The translations under genes were made by a program, and so were the position numbers. A DNA stretch of 64,000 bases from Piper betle (taxonomy: Eukaryota; Streptophyta; Magnoliopsida; Piperales; Piperaceae). Location: contig JAURVB010012877.1 of NCBI GenBank assembly GCA_033002965.1, forward strand, positions 1 through 64,000, written 5' to 3'. Positions 1 to 13,079 of this stretch are shown here, piece by piece; the first letter of the stretch is position 1, and each line of letters starts with the position of its first letter. The notes under the pieces are model-generated. The model was not told the origin of the DNA and searched no databases. It saw nothing but the letters and a program-made list of their open reading frames with translations.

Positions 1-235
1 ACAAAAAGACTACGGCCGGGGTGTGCGAGGCACTGGCACTAGAGTTGGCAGTGAGAGTTTCCCCACAAACGGGGTGTAGCAATCACCCGAGTGCAGTGAT
101 AGCTTCCCCACAAAATGACTATGGGATCTTTATATGTTTGTTTTGAGCAAAAATTTTAGACATATTTGTGTAATTGTGAGTAACACCTGGCAAGCTAGGC
201 CCACAATGTTGTGAAAAATGGCGGGTCGTTATACA
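1..235 (+). mobile_element. Family A LTR, 3' end fragment (sense on plus)
   Basis: This is the reverse complement of the start of the family A LTRs at 13650, 20394 and 23685. Bases 1-115 carry the same roughly 62-bp minisatellite unit (CGGCCGGGGTGTG core), and 190-230 match the conserved LTR edge. The LTR appears to end in ATACA at 231-235, directly followed by B-family LTR sequence, so a plus-oriented A element probably inserted into a B LTR. Its body lies to the left of the window. Confidence 0.75.
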
Positions 236-1875
236 TTGGCTAAATGGCCCGAGTTAAGTGGGATCCGATAAAGTGCCACTGAACTCGTCCTGCACATGAT
301 AAATCAAATACAATTGAGTAGCGTAAAAACAGAGAACGAGTCCTAAACGGACCTGGTAGAAGCTCGAAACGGGTACACGCACCTAGGCGGCGAGCTCCTA
401 CACCGTACCTACACAATCAAGCTAAAAACTAACGCCCGCATGATGAATCACACATCCTATAACATGCACATACAATCAACACAATCACGCATCAATCAAC
501 ACACATCAACCTATATCAATCCTAGCAAGTCTACTTAGGCTAGTTTGCATTAGATCATGATCATCACCTAGTTACCCTAATTAATTTCTTAGCCTCCATT
601 TTTAACACCACTCAATCAAACAAATTTCATATTTTATCCTTAATCAAATCTACATTTATATATTATTATAACACGCAATTCACCAATCCTAGCATGCAAT
701 TCTAATAATCAATACTTTCAAATAATTAAGTTAAAATAAATTATACCTCGCGTCGTCGAAAATCGGCAACGGCTAGGGTTTCCGTTTCATGGCTCGAAAC
801 TCGAATTCGGCACCTAGCGGTGTCCGAAGTCCGATCAGATTGGACCGGGTGCGTTTGGCGGATGATCTGGCGAATTTCCCACAAATCCAATTTTCCAGCG
901 GTTTTCCGGCGAGTGTTGGCAGTTTTTCGGCGGAATCCGGCGGTTTTCCGGCGATGATTCAGGACGGGGCAATTAGGGGGTCTATCGACACCAGCTCGAC
1001 GAGCTTGGTCCAATGGTGGTGTCAAACAAGGTAGCTGAGGCGGCGATGGCCATCAACGGCGGCGTCGAAAATGGGCGGAGGTGGCGGCATGCTCCGATCG
1101 GGGCTACGGACGGCCTCGACGGCGGTCGGGATGATGGGGGAACCGTCGGTGACGGCGAGGGGGTGGTTGTCGGGGTCACAGTGGCGGCGGCATGGCCCAG
1201 ACGGTGGTAGAATCAGGCTCGGAGTGGCGTTGGCCGAGGCGGCCCTCGCGCCTGCAGGCGACGGTGGCTGAGGTTTGTCGGGACGGCACGACGACGGCGA
1301 GGGGACGATGGGCGGTTGGTTCCGGCAGCGGGGCGGCAGTCGACGGCAGTGGCGGCGACGAACAAAGTGAGCGGCGAGGGTTTCGGGAGGGGAAAGTGTC
1401 AGGGAAAGGAGAAAACACCCCCAATGGCAATTTCGTAAATAAGTATTGACTCGACTGCTACTCGAGTCAAAATAATAACTTGTTCATAATAAATTCTAAA
1501 AAATATCTAGAAAAATATGGGAAAATCCCATAAAATAAACAAACACAACAACATCCAAATGACATGCTCTATAACTAATAACCCACCCGAATATAATCCA
1601 ACGCGTCCTAACGCGTTATTCGGCCTAAAACTATTTCTACGATCAAACATATAAAAAGAAAAAATACTGCATACTTTCATATATTCTGACAACTCATATC
1701 TCACCATCTTCTCGACATTATCATCATATATTCAGGTACACCTGACTCTCATCGCTCATAACTCACGACTGGTCTCGACTCAGCATGCGGTTCATGAAAC
1801 TGACTTGACTCGAACCAACGGTTGAACCGACTGGTTCGGTAACGTAAAACCCTGACTCGAGTCACGGGTTTTACA
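236..1875 (-). mobile_element. Family B LTR fragment (3' portion as read on plus)
   Basis: The block aligns by eye with 11340-12924 and 51820-53022: a 'ggctaaatggcc' segment, a 'tggtagaagctc' segment, a GC-rich block (about 830-1420), then an AT-rich tail ending in GGGTTTTACA at 1875. B elements with coding content in this window (10.2-31.3 kb) are coded on the minus strand, hence the strand given. The GC-rich block holds several overlapping open frames on both strands; they are not conserved as proteins between B copies and I do not call them genes. Confidence 0.7.
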
Positions 1876-2105
1876 GTAATGCTCTTGTTTTTTGTATTGA
1901 AGTGATTTAAAAGCAAATTAAGATTCTAATTCTTCACCAATTCTCATATATTTAACCAATAAGAGATACTTATGTGAAAAAACCTGTAAAATCTTATCTG
2001 GAAAATATTAAAATATATCACTCGCCAACGAAATCTAAGTCGCTAAAAAATTAATCTTTAAAGGTAAAGCATGACCAGTGGAATATATAATGTTGACATT
2101 TATAA

Positions 2106-2110
2106 ACTAC
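2106..2110. repeat. Target site duplication ACTAC, left copy
   Basis: A 5-bp direct repeat, matched exactly at 3565-3569, bounds the solo LTR at 2111-3564. Confidence 0.8.
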
Positions 2111-3564
2111 TGTTACAGGCTTAGCTTGTGGGACAGTCGGGCGCTAGGGTTTGGCGGTTGTCCCTAGCGAATCCCGTGTTCAAGGTGGATAACCGGTGTT
2201 ATTCGTGTGGTGGAACAACCTATTGGAGCCATGCAGCAGGTTGGAGTGCTGTTGGGGTACCAAACAAGGGAGGAGCCAGACACATGTGAGGTCGAGTTGT
2301 GTTAGAAGACGGGACCAAGCATGTGGGTAGCAGTAGTGCGTGGGGGGCTGAGAAGGATGCCAGGAACCAGATGTGCGTGCGCCGAACGAGCACCACCGCG
2401 TGTGCCAGCTGATTGTTCGATCAAAAGACCGGGCAGGACTAACCTGGTGTTGAGGATTGACGAGCAGGCACCCGGGTCCGAGCGTATCTGGAGCCGGTAC
2501 TGAGTGCTGGGTGGTTTGGAGCCTGCCAGGTGCAGGATCGGTACTAGGTCTAGCCGGGGTGAACCATGAGGGTCGACCAGCAGGCTAGAGTGCACCATAG
2601 GCTTTCCAGTAAATGTGCTGGAACACCAAGAGTTGGGGTGATGTCATCTGATTAACTTGGACCGTGGATGGGAGGATCAATGGTGAGGGTCAGTTCTGGA
2701 ACATCACTAAGGTGACTGCTGGTATTGAGCATGCTGAGCCATTGATCGGGGATTGGATGGCCAGGATCCAGCAAGGGGATGTGCCCTTTTTGTCCAACCG
2801 ATGCCTATATAAGGAGCAGCTTCATTTGGTGGTGAGGCAGAATAGATCAGAGTGGATCTGGAGTAAACTGAGTGTGGGTGAGTGTCTCCCCTTGTGGAGA
2901 GGTGAGATCGAGTCGGGGAAAGGGGACGCCCTGGGTGTTTTTGCAGCCAGTCCTGGACGGGTCTAGGACTGGAACACCAGGGAAGCTGCCGGCGCAGTTG
3001 CTGTCTGCCTGAGGGCCGAGTCATCCACTTCTGTCCAGCAACCTCGAGCGTGTGGCCGAGAGTTGCGAAGTCCTGTCGAGGGAGTGTCGAGAGGCCAAGT
3101 CGTGGGGAGTGAATGTCCACAACTTGCTGGTAGTCTAGTGTATAGATTACTTGTTTCCTATATTCATACTAGTGGAATAGAGGTTGGGCTGAGTTCCCAT
3201 AAAATATTGTGTGTGCGTCGGATTTGGTGACCGAGAACCTGATCGGTGATTCCTGCGATCAGGGTGTGCCGGCAAGTGTGGGTGACCGGTACAGGGACGT
3301 ATCACGCTGTGACTTGGTGCGATCGAGCAAGTGTCCGGCAGTGCGCTGCAACCGGAGGCCGAGCACCGGTACCTGGACGTGCCAGCAATCGGGCGTGGTA
3401 CCGGTATTTTGCTCGGGTGTATGCGAAGGTGGTGTCCGGGGTGGTACTGTGCAGTGCATCCGCTGACTGCATAGCACTGTTGGCTGGTGGTTCCGAGGAG
3501 GGAAACACGCCGCACGGGGAAAGATTAGGGCAAAAAAATAAGACCCTAGATCAGCCCTGTGACA
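2111..3564 (+). mobile_element. Solo LTR, family F, with 5-bp TSD ACTAC
   Basis: The block starts TGTTACAGG and ends CCCTGTGACA, giving near-perfect inverted termini. It is flanked on both sides by ACTAC (2106-2110 and 3565-3569), the signature of integrase-mediated insertion. At 1454 bp it is far more GC-rich than the AT-rich DNA on either side, which reads as one continuous sequence if the block is removed. It carries a TATA-like box at 2806. There is no second LTR, primer site or coding sequence, so it is most simply a solo LTR left by LTR-LTR recombination. No other copy is in the window, so the family is unassigned. Confidence 0.82.
2806..2813 (+). promoter_or_regulatory. Candidate LTR TATA box
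   Basis: TATATAAG sits in a GC-rich context about 695 bp into the solo LTR. This is a plausible U3/R position and suggests the LTR sense strand is plus. It is a motif match only. Confidence 0.45.
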
Positions 3565-4136
3565 ACTACCATCCACCCTGTACAGCTATTGTTTTGAGAT
3601 TTTCTCAATCTAACCATATAATTTGATTGTCATTACTTTCCAACATTGGCCTGAACATTGCAATGGTAATTGGCAAGTGTGTATGAGTACACATATGCTC
3701 CTGACCTTAATCCGTACGAATATTTTATTGTTGCAAAATCTTATAATTCAGGAAGTTTTCTTGCGTTGTTAATTCAGGATAAAAAGACGCAACCATTAAT
3801 GGCTTTTCTGCTAGCGGAACTTGTCTTTATGGCAAGTGAAATTTTATTTGCAGGACAATTTGCAACAAAACAAGGACACAGATTATATTAACCATGATGG
3901 GAATTCCGTAATTTAGAAGACTACTTGATTAATAACAAAGACAAAGATGATCGCCTTTGTTCAAAGTATAAGAGACAATCAAAACGAAGAAATAAAGATA
4001 TGCATACAAGTTTTGACAGTGGTTACGAAGTGGAGAAGAGGGTCGGTGTATTAGTTTCTGAAAATGTAAAATGTCCAACGAGGGAACCAAACTCCTGATG
4101 GCATCAGCGAAATCGCAACAGAGAGTATAATTAAAC
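3565..4136. other. Spacer, no gene recognised
   Basis: AT-rich DNA that continues the sequence interrupted by the solo LTR. A short open frame at about 3670-3891 lacks an ATG start and resembles nothing I know. The right end runs into the first unit of the 500-bp array. Confidence 0.5.
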
Positions 4137-6094
4137 TGGATAAGAACGAGGGATATTTAGACAAACGGAATGTAAAGAGCATACCTTTGCAAGTAGCGTA
4201 ACTTGCCGACGACCTGCATGGGAAAGGAGATGGAAGAGGCAAACAGCTACGAGAAGAAAAACCTAGAGCGAACTGTGGACAAACAACTTCCGCAAAAGCC
4301 GGCGAGAAACCCGCAAAAAAGCACCGCCCAGATACGCTTTAGGAAGCTAAGATGAGTGGTGGCGGCTGGCGGGCATTTCGAATGGTATTTCCTGCCACAA
4401 CGTCCCCTCCAAGCAGCTAAAACCCTCTTCGTGAAACCCTTCCGATCAAGCCTTTGAGATGTTTTCCTTCTTCTTTTAAATGATTCTTTCACCATTGTTG
4501 CCAATAAACGATGGCCAACAAAATTGAAAAGGAAGCCAAGGGCAGCTCCCATTGCTGGGCAGCAAGTAGTGCTTCTACAACCATTTCGATAAGGTTTATG
4601 GTGATTGAAAAAGAAGGATAAATGGCTCCTGAAGAAGGATGAGAACGATGGAAATTTAGCCAAACGGAATGTAAAGATCATACCTTTGCAAGTAGCGTAA
4701 CTTGCCGACGACCTGAATGGGAAAGGAGATGGAAGAGGCAAAACAGCTACGAGATGAAGAAACCTAGAGCGAACTGTGGACAACCAACTTCCGCAAAAGC
4801 CGGCGACCAACCCGCAGAAAAACATCGCCCAGATACGCCTTAGGAAGCTAAGTTGACTGGTGGCAGCTGGCGGGCATTTCGAACGGAATTTCCAGCCACA
4901 ACGTCCCCTCCAAGCAGCTAAAACCCTCTTCGTGAAACCCTTTCGATCATGCCTTCGAGATGTTTTCCTTCTTCTTTGACATAATTTTTTCACCATTGCT
5001 GCCAATAAACGATGGCCAACAAAATTGAAGAGGAGGCCAAGGGCAGCTCCTATCGCTGGGGCAGCAAGTAATGCTTCTACAACCATTTCGATAAGGTTTA
5101 TGGTGATCGAAAAAGAAGGTTATGGCTCCTGAAGAAGGATAAGAACGAGGGAAATTTAGGCAAACGAAAAGTAAAGAGCATACCTTTGCAACTAGCGTAA
5201 GTTGCCGACGACCTGCATGGGAAAGGAGATGGAAGAGGCAAAACAGCTACAAGAAGAAGAAACTTTGAGCGAACTGTGGACAGCCAACTTCCGCAAAAGC
5301 CGGCGACCAACCAGCAAAAAAACATCGCCCAGATACGCCTTAGGAAGCTAAGATGAGTGGTGGCGGCTAGCGGGTATTTCGAGTGGTATTTCCTGCCACA
5401 ACGTCCCCTCCAAGCAGCTAAAACCCTCTTCGTGAAACCATTCCGATCATGCCTTTGAGATGTTTTCCTTCTTCTTTCACATAATTTTTTCACCATTGCT
5501 GCCAACAAACGATGGCCAACAAAATGAAGAGGAAGTCAAGGGCAGCTCCTATCGCTGAGGCAACAAGTAGTGCTTCGAAAACCATTTCGATAAGGTTTAT
5601 GGTGATCGAAAAAGAAGGATATATGGCTCCTGAAGAAGGATAAGGAAGAGGGAATTTTGCCAAACTGAATGTAAAGAGCATACCTTTGCAAGTGGCGTAA
5701 CTTGCCGACGACCTGCATGGGAAAGGAGATGGAAGAGGCAAAACAGCTACGAGAAGAAGAAACCTTGAGCGAACTGTGGACAACAAACTTCCGCAAAAGC
5801 CGGCGACCAACACGCAAAAAAACTTAGCCCAGATACTCCTTAGGAAGCTAAGATGAGTGGTGGCAGCTGGCGGGCATTTCGAATGGAATTTCCTGCCACA
5901 ACGTCCCCTCCAAGCAGCTAAAACCCTCTTCGTGAAACCCTTTCGATCATGCCTTCGAGATGTTTTCCTTCTTCTTTGACATAAGTTTTTCACCATTGCT
6001 GCCAATAAACGATGGCCAACAAAATTGAAGAGGAAGCCAAGGGCAGCTACTATCGCTGGGGCAGCAAGTAGTGCTTCTACAACCATTTCGATAT
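4137..6094 (-). repeat. Tandem array, 500-bp period, 3.9 copies, conserved open frame on minus
   Basis: The marker GAACTGTGGA recurs at 4270, 4771, 5271 and 5771, so the units are 501, 500 and 500 bp. Neighbouring units look roughly 90% alike. On the minus strand each unit holds a long open frame beginning MVVEALLAAP with a good start context (A at -3, G at +4). A hydrophobic N-terminal stretch follows, then a basic RRRKTS-type segment and a KRVLAAWRGRCG segment. A pyrimidine tract plus CAG precedes GTCGTCGGCAAG, and a GTATGC donor-like site follows 29 nt later, so each unit may contain a short exon. One open frame (4247-5086) runs across two units because the first unit is 501 bp. I do not recognise the protein. 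It may be a multiplied gene piece or a satellite with a fortuitous frame. Confidence 0.75.
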
Positions 6095-6128
6095 TGAGTC
6101 AGATGGTTGAGTCGAATAGCCTTTGTAA

Positions 6129-6264
6129 CGATCTGTGATGTCAAAATTGATAGACATGGGATATATTGAGACATATCTGGCCACGTCAAACTACTATTCG
6201 ATCTGTGATGTCAAAATTGATAGACATGGGATATATTGAGACATATCTGGCCACGTCAAACTAC
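6129..6264. repeat. 66-bp sequence in two tandem copies (70-bp period)
   Basis: The block starting CGATCTGTGATGTC at 6129 is repeated from 6199 with essentially no differences, separated by a 4-bp TATT. The near-identity means the duplication is recent relative to its surroundings. Confidence 0.85.
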
Positions 6265-8480
6265 CGTGGCAATTTATCATTTGTCACATAACTAGGGGCT
6301 TTTAATACAGCAAATGAAGTGACAAAAGACGATTTTTCTAGTAATATCACTCCCATGGACATGTAAAAAATTCTTGCCCCTTTTTACATGGTCAAAGTGG
6401 TTTCGGCTCTAAAAACGCTATGACGTGATTGATTTTTCATAACGATATTGAATAATTACAGGTAAATAATTCGTGTGGGATAAGGTAATTGTAAAACTCT
6501 GATCAATATATCTTGCAGCTATTCATGAACTGGGTTATCATAAGAAACATCTTTGCCGATATTTATGATGTTTTCCTATTTCTTTCTCTGGAGATAACTC
6601 TCTGAACAACTTAATATATATATAATAAACTCTTATTTTAATAAAAGAGGAAGTCAATACTCACATGAAGTTAAAAGTAAGTAGTTTGACCGATTGAATA
6701 ATAACAAAAATAAAATAATAATAAATTAGATTATTTAATATATCTTATTTCAATTAGGATCTATTTAAAGTCCGAGTCCATATCTAAAATATTATATTAT
6801 AATAATCTATTTTATTTTTCATCGAAAATATATCTATAAAATTAAATTTTATTTGTAATATAAGTCACCCATAACAGGACATTTCACCTAGTATAAATAA
6901 AAGAGGAACTCAACACTGTGCTCAAATAAAAAGTAGGAGATTTGGCTAATCAAAATATAACAAAAATATAAAAAAGATATTTTTATAATATATCTTTTTA
7001 TTTAATTAGTGTCAACCGCCTTATAACAAAGCGTTGGGGGTTTTTTACTCGCACCGCATTACAGCCTTTTATGCGTTGTGATTGATTCTAGCCCCAAAAT
7101 AATTGAATAGGTCCCTTAATATTTCCTTAATTTAGAATTATTATTATTATGATTTAATTATTGTAGAATGTATTCGACTATAATTCTAACTAAATTAGGA
7201 ATTTTAAAAATATTAAATAAGAAAATAAATAAAATTATTATATTACATCTTCTTAATTAATTGGGCTCTATCTTTAATATTGAAGTTTAATTCTCCAATA
7301 GCATATCATTATGTTATATTTTGCTATCTAGAAAAGGCTCATCTCTAAAATTAGAAGCTATCTCTAACATAATATGCCGCATAAGGCACACTTTCATTTC
7401 TAGTTCAACTAATTTTTGCCCACCACTTACCAGTTGTTTATTATAAAAAGTATGTTGTTGGTGTTATTTTTTACAGTACACCCATATGTAAATAACTATT
7501 CTCCACATCACTTAAGATTAATCTATGAAAGATGAGGCTAATGATCTAGTCATTGTGCTTATCTACTGTAGTTGTTGGATGTTTACCATGTCAAGAGACT
7601 TCTTCGTGCACGCTTTGCCATCAATATGTTAAAATTCATCATAATTTTTTACAAGTAGGAAATTATTTATTGATACACAGTTTATAAATACACAATATCA
7701 CTGATGTCATGTCGCAAGCCCCATGATGAACAGCATCGGCAAATTCCCAAAAACTTCATCCCATCTTGCACAACCTGTCTCGTCTTTTTCAATGTTGGAA
7801 TTTTAACCGGATCATAAAGATGACAATTCATAATTAAAATAAAAACTTCTTCTAATCCAAGCACTGAGAAAATAAAATTCAATAGAGAAAGCGAATGTAG
7901 ATACATAGTAGTAATTTGGTTCTTCAATTTCACGATTGAATCCTCCAAATTTCCACCCCGATTATTTGGAGAGAGAAAATCTCTCCTTTTTAATTTTTAA
8001 TTTTTCATATTTACAATTTAAAGCATCATAAATTGAAACTAAGAAAATTGAGTTTTTAAAAATTTATTCCCATGCTTATATTAAATGCCCATAGCCTTAT
8101 TAGAACAATTAAATTTTGTGTTAATCCTTAATAATAGCATATATAATTCAATTATGTATGCACATATATATGTCCAAAATCCAATAATCTTCTACTTAGA
8201 CAATATAAGCATAATTTAACATTTTGAGCTCATAGAACTTTTGCTATTATGTTTAAGAGCATTTCCAAAACATTATTGTCCATTAATTTTGTTAACATGG
8301 GATCCATACGATTTTCATTACCTTTATCGTAACTAAATCCATTCATTGTCACATATATTAATACAACCAAATGACAGATCATGTATAGATGTCCAACATG
8401 GAAATCACATACAATTTTGATTTAAACATAGCTATTTCCAACAAGTCCAACTTTTTGAGATCATACCAAAGTTAGTCAAA
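6265..8480. other. AT-rich intergenic DNA without a recognisable gene
   Basis: Low-complexity A/T-rich sequence. Two related stretches with 'aataaaagaggaa' near 6635 and 6895 look like a diverged repeat pair. An 88-residue open frame at 7682-7948 (minus) has no recognisable domain. The segment nearest 8480 may belong to the 3' end or LTR of the copia remnant that follows, but I cannot place its boundary. Confidence 0.5.
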
Positions 8481-9190
8481 ATAAAATGTAAATTGAATAT
8501 TGCAATTCATATAAATACAAACTCCCACTAAAACAATATATCACCATATGATATTATACTCATGTGAGTAAAATGTTCATGAAAGACCTTGAGTGTTATT
8601 CACTTAGCAAGCGGATCTGCAACTATAGAGTTTATCCTAATATGTTGTATTAAAACTTGTTCACTCTAGACTCTTATTAAAAAATATAAATGCTGATTTT
8701 TTTACAAAATAACTTTACTAATATTTCAATTTTCTTTGTATTTGCAACCCTGTGACAAAATTCCGCATTCATATTCTATTATTTGATACCCTATAACATG
8801 TTATAGACTTAGTTATCATAAAGGAAGAAACTATGACTATCTGCTTAGCACTCTTCTTGTATATAGCTTTTACAATGAGCATAGAGATATACAACTTCAA
8901 GTTGATTGATAACTGTATTGGCATCTACAAAATTAGAGTTAAAATACCTAATTATCACAAACTTAAGTAACTTGCGACATGACTCTTTTGGCTGCTTTCT
9001 AATGATCGAATCCCATATTACTTAAGTATTTTCCCAATGTCCTAAGACTTTCCCATGTTGAAGCATACAAAATCTTTTTCATCACCTTTATTTCTATATC
9101 ATTATTTAGGCAATGACTAAGATAGAATTTGTCTTCTTTAACAACACAGCTATCTGTTGCATAGGTTTAAATATTATGCTAGAGACGATA
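8480..9190 (-). pseudogene. Decayed Ty1-copia pol, RNase H C-terminal end
   Basis: Read on the minus strand, about 8515-8650 gives the characteristic C-terminal end of copia pol in the TNT1-94-like group: the ADPLAK motif, then after one stop KVFHEHFTHM, then a GDILF segment and WEF. This corresponds to the post-RNase H tail that in intact elements ends pol just before the 3' UTR. Further upstream on the same strand (to about 9190), fragments with many stops resemble the RT/RNase H linker around a KAAKR-type motif. There are multiple in-frame stops and frameshifts and no intact ORF. It is inactive. The family assignment rests on motifs; the left and right limits are approximate. Confidence 0.6.
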
Positions 9191-10248
9191 CCAGATTTTT
9201 AGGTGGTACGGGGTATGATCGGTTCAACCCGATCGAACTGGGATTTAATGCATTATATCAAGTTTAATAATATCTAAAATATATTAACTTTTCAAATTAT
9301 AAGTCTTATTTGCTACACAAAACTGGAAAGAATTTTAATTTAAAAAATGTCATTTCCTTTCAAGCCCTATTATCATCTCATACTAACAAATTATTGTTCA
9401 ACACTTTCAAAATTTTTATATTTAGTTATTTATGACTTAATACTTTTTTATTATACAACTTTTTATTTTACATCTTCTCAGTTTATACATAAAAAAGTAT
9501 ATTTTTAATAAAAATAAATCTTTACATTTATTGTCAAACTTAATAAAAATTTAATAAATTTGAAATTTTAATGGCAAATACCCTAAAAGCCCATTTTAAA
9601 AAATAAAAAGTCATTTCAAGAAGAATTTTCAAAAATTAAAGATCTTTTAAGAGGAATTTCAAAAAAATTGAAGGGGGAACTTAAAATAAATGTTGTAGAC
9701 AAAGTATATGGCAGCGTTCGAGCTCATGAAATCATGATCCACTACCAAGACTTCCATTAGAGCCAATGCGTTTAAATGTAACGATGACATCTACAAAATA
9801 TATATATTATCATATATTAGTAGTAATTCCACATCACCACCTGATGATCAAGTCGAGTTTTGTTTTTCATATATATATACCAATACATCTCTGAATCAGA
9901 ACTTAATTGTTATCACTCAGGGTCCAACATTAGACTGGGGTTTTTGGGTGAACCGGTGGTACACCAGTTTCTCCCAAAACAAGGGGCAATGTACCTGATA
10001 TACTCCAACCCGGTGCATTGCCCTGAACAACACTGGGCTAAGGGCTGATACCCGGTAAATTGGGTTGTACCGGCCGGGCTAGTCCGGTCCAGTTTTGAAA
10101 ACTATGATCTATTGGTTTACAATCTTACATGCCAAACCTTTATGCACCTTCTAAATATAGGTTGTTTGCAACAATCCAAACATACCTTGAGAGCGATCTC
10201 AATGTATCTGAATTTCTAATACAAAAGTTGTGTCTCCAATATCTTTCA
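9191..10248. other. AT-rich spacer with a possible small insertion
   Basis: No gene seen. GC-rich islands with a GGTACGGGG-like motif near 9204 and TACCGGCCGG near 10069 bracket AT-rich DNA. This layout suggests a short non-autonomous DNA transposon, but I could not identify paired termini or a TSD. Confidence 0.3.
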
Positions 10249-12924
10249 CGTAACACCCCATTTTGGTTAACCCATGAACCAACCAGGCAATGTTACTGGC
10301 AACCAAACCATTCCCTAATCTACTTGATTCAATTAAGCTGACCAGGATCTATCCTCGGTGTCTCAAGATGGTGAAGCAACATGCAAAGCATGGATTAGAT
10401 ACTTGGGTTCTAACGTTGTACTACATGCATGCCATGATGTGCAATCAAGTAAACAAACAAACCAAGCAAACGAAAAGCTCAAAAGAAATATATATTTTTT
10501 AAAAATGAAACGGACAGAGTTTTCCCCAAAAGTACAATAGGTTCACCCTGTTAACAACAATCGGTATATATTTATAGCAATAAAAATTGAAAACACAGTC
10601 CAAACAGAGTATGTTTTTCATATTCTAGTTATCCATGCTCTAAAGCTCACCCTGTTCATTTCCCACTTTCCATTTTCATTCTCATGCATAATATCTATAG
10701 TAGTTTATAGATTAGCATTCAAATTTCATTACTCACACAATTCAAAACACCACCAATTACAGTTGGTAGGTACATGCTTGCGCAATTTCAAAGCTGCTCC
10801 TTTGCAGTCCCGACAGCTCATTCCTCATGATTCTCACCTACATATATAATATAAAGATGTCAGTAACAAGGGTTACTAGTCTAAAAATAACTAATAGCAA
10901 ACTGAGACAGGAAAGCTGACCCCCTGTTGAATAAAAACTTCATTATTCTTCCTCAATAACTCTCACAAGGGCAATAACTGGGAGCCGTCGACCTCTCCCC
11001 TCTACATCCTCTGTATTACTCATGCATCTTCAGTACCCTTTTATACTGCAAGTCAAGACATGCGCTGCACAGTAGTACCTATAAACCTCCACATTTCTCC
11101 TGGTTTGAGGAACTCAAAGGTGGAGTTATCATGATCCCTCAGGAGTGGAATGGACGCTCACAATTTCCAGAGCATGCTTTGATGAATGTATGCCCTATCT
11201 CAAGATGTGGTTGTCAGCTTTCCCTCGTCTCACATCTCACTAAAAATGTGAAAACTACATATACATAAGCCTGCCCTAAGACATCGTGAAGTTTTAAAAA
11301 CAAACTCGAGTGATCTTATCCTCGAGGGTTATTAATCCGAAAATACGATTGGCTAAATGGCCTGTGTAGAATGGGATATGATAAATCCACCACTCAACAT
11401 GTCCTCTTACTTGTTAAAACAAAACACGATAGAATGAGAAAATAAATCGAGAGTGAGTCCTAAACAGACTTGGTAGAAGCTCCAATCTTGGTTGCGTGCC
11501 TATGTGGCAAGCTCCTACTCCATACCTACACATCAAATCTAGAAGCTAATGCCCGCTAACTGAATGATGCATCAAACTCATCATGAACATCACACTCACA
11601 ATGCAATCATCATCCATCAATAGTCAAACAATCATCAATACTCGATTTTATTATGTTTTTCTAAGTTACGTTGAGTCAATTAGCAGGCTTAGATTTAATT
11701 TACTTAATTAAATCACTAAAAATCATTCATTATCAATCAAATCATGCAAATCAGCACTTCATTCGCAATCAGGCATTCGTCACAATAAGAATCAATCCTA
11801 ACAAGCTATGCTAACGATCATCAATTTTAATTAATTAAATCGAATGTAATTATACCTCGCGTCGTTGGGGACGATGATCGACAACTGGTTAGGGTTTGGT
11901 CGCATGTCTCAGAGCTCGAATTTGGTGCTCGGCATTGTCTGAAGTTTGATAGGGTTTGAATGGATGAGTTCAGCGGAAGAATTGGCAAACTCCAGCGAAT
12001 CTGGTTTTCTGGCGACTGTTGTCGAGGCATCTACCGGCGGGATGGTGGTGTATTGGGTACTTTTGGCACCTACTCGGTGAGCTCGATGTGTCTACAACGT
12101 CGACATGGTTCAAGTAGGGGGCAGCTTGCCGAAAAAGGCCAAATAGGGGCGGGCGGCGGTGGGGTGAAGAGATCCAGACGGGATGGGCAACGTTGGGCTC
12201 TACTCTTGTCGGGAAAGGTACGGGAGGGTGGGCGACGTCGAGGTGGCAACCGGACAGCGGTGGCGACAATCGTCCATGGTTGGATTGGCGACGTGAGGGC
12301 AGTGCTAGCACGCGACTCCCATGCATTGTAGAAGTCAGACGGCCATGGGGGGCGCATGGTGATGACATGGTGGGCTGGGCAGAGTCAATCGGCGGCATGG
12401 GGGCGGCCGGAGGTGGCATTGGCAGCGGTTAAAGGGTCGGCAATAGGGTTTGGGGGGAGTAAGTGTCAAGGTGCTCAATGGCAATTTCATGAATAAAAGT
12501 TGACTTAACTCTGACTCGAGTCAAAAATAATAACTATATCCTAATAAGAGAACAAAAAATCCAGAAAAATATGAATGAATACCATAAAATATAATACATA
12601 CCACAACATCACAATTACTTGTTTTATAACTAATTATCCACTCAAACTGCCCTATAACGTGTCCGAATGTATTATTTGGTATGAAAATAATTCTTTGATT
12701 AAATACATTAAAAAAATTACATACTTTCATATACTCTGATAACTCATTTCTCATCATCTTTTCAATGTTATCATTATATAATTAGGTACACGTGACCCTC
12801 AAAGTCATAACTCACGGCTGGCCTCGACTCAGCATGCGGTTCATGAAACTAACTTGACTCGAACTGATGGTTGAACCAACTGGTTCGCTAATGTAATACT
12901 CTCACTAGAGTCATGGGTTTTATG
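10249..12924 (-). mobile_element. 3' LTR of element B
   Basis: It aligns with the solo B LTRs at 39167-41240 and 50512-53022 from the ACACCCC start to the GGGTTTTA end. The terminal CA appears mutated to TG (12923-12924). On the internal side the minus strand has CCAGGGAAGGT at the expected polypurine-tract position. A GC-rich block at about 11950-12470 produces spurious overlapping open frames. Confidence 0.7.
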
Positions 12925-13079
12925 ACCTTCCCTGGTTAGAAAAATTTCGTCTATGAAATTTTAATTAAGGAAGTTTCAAACTCATCCATAATCTGAAAAA
13001 ATAATCTCTTGTAATGTACTTGGTTGTGAAGCTAGTAGCTCGTTATCTCCAGGTATCGCTTCCTAATCTCATCTTCATG

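Noticed and set aside
789..1449. Overlapping open frames on both strands in GC-rich DNA
   Set aside because: They fall in the GC-rich block of a B LTR and are not conserved as proteins in the other B LTRs.
3670..3891. 73-residue open frame
   Set aside because: No ATG start, no recognisable family and no supporting context.
7682..7948. 88-residue open frame on minus
   Set aside because: Isolated, AT-rich context and no recognisable domain; could be an exon but nothing supports it.
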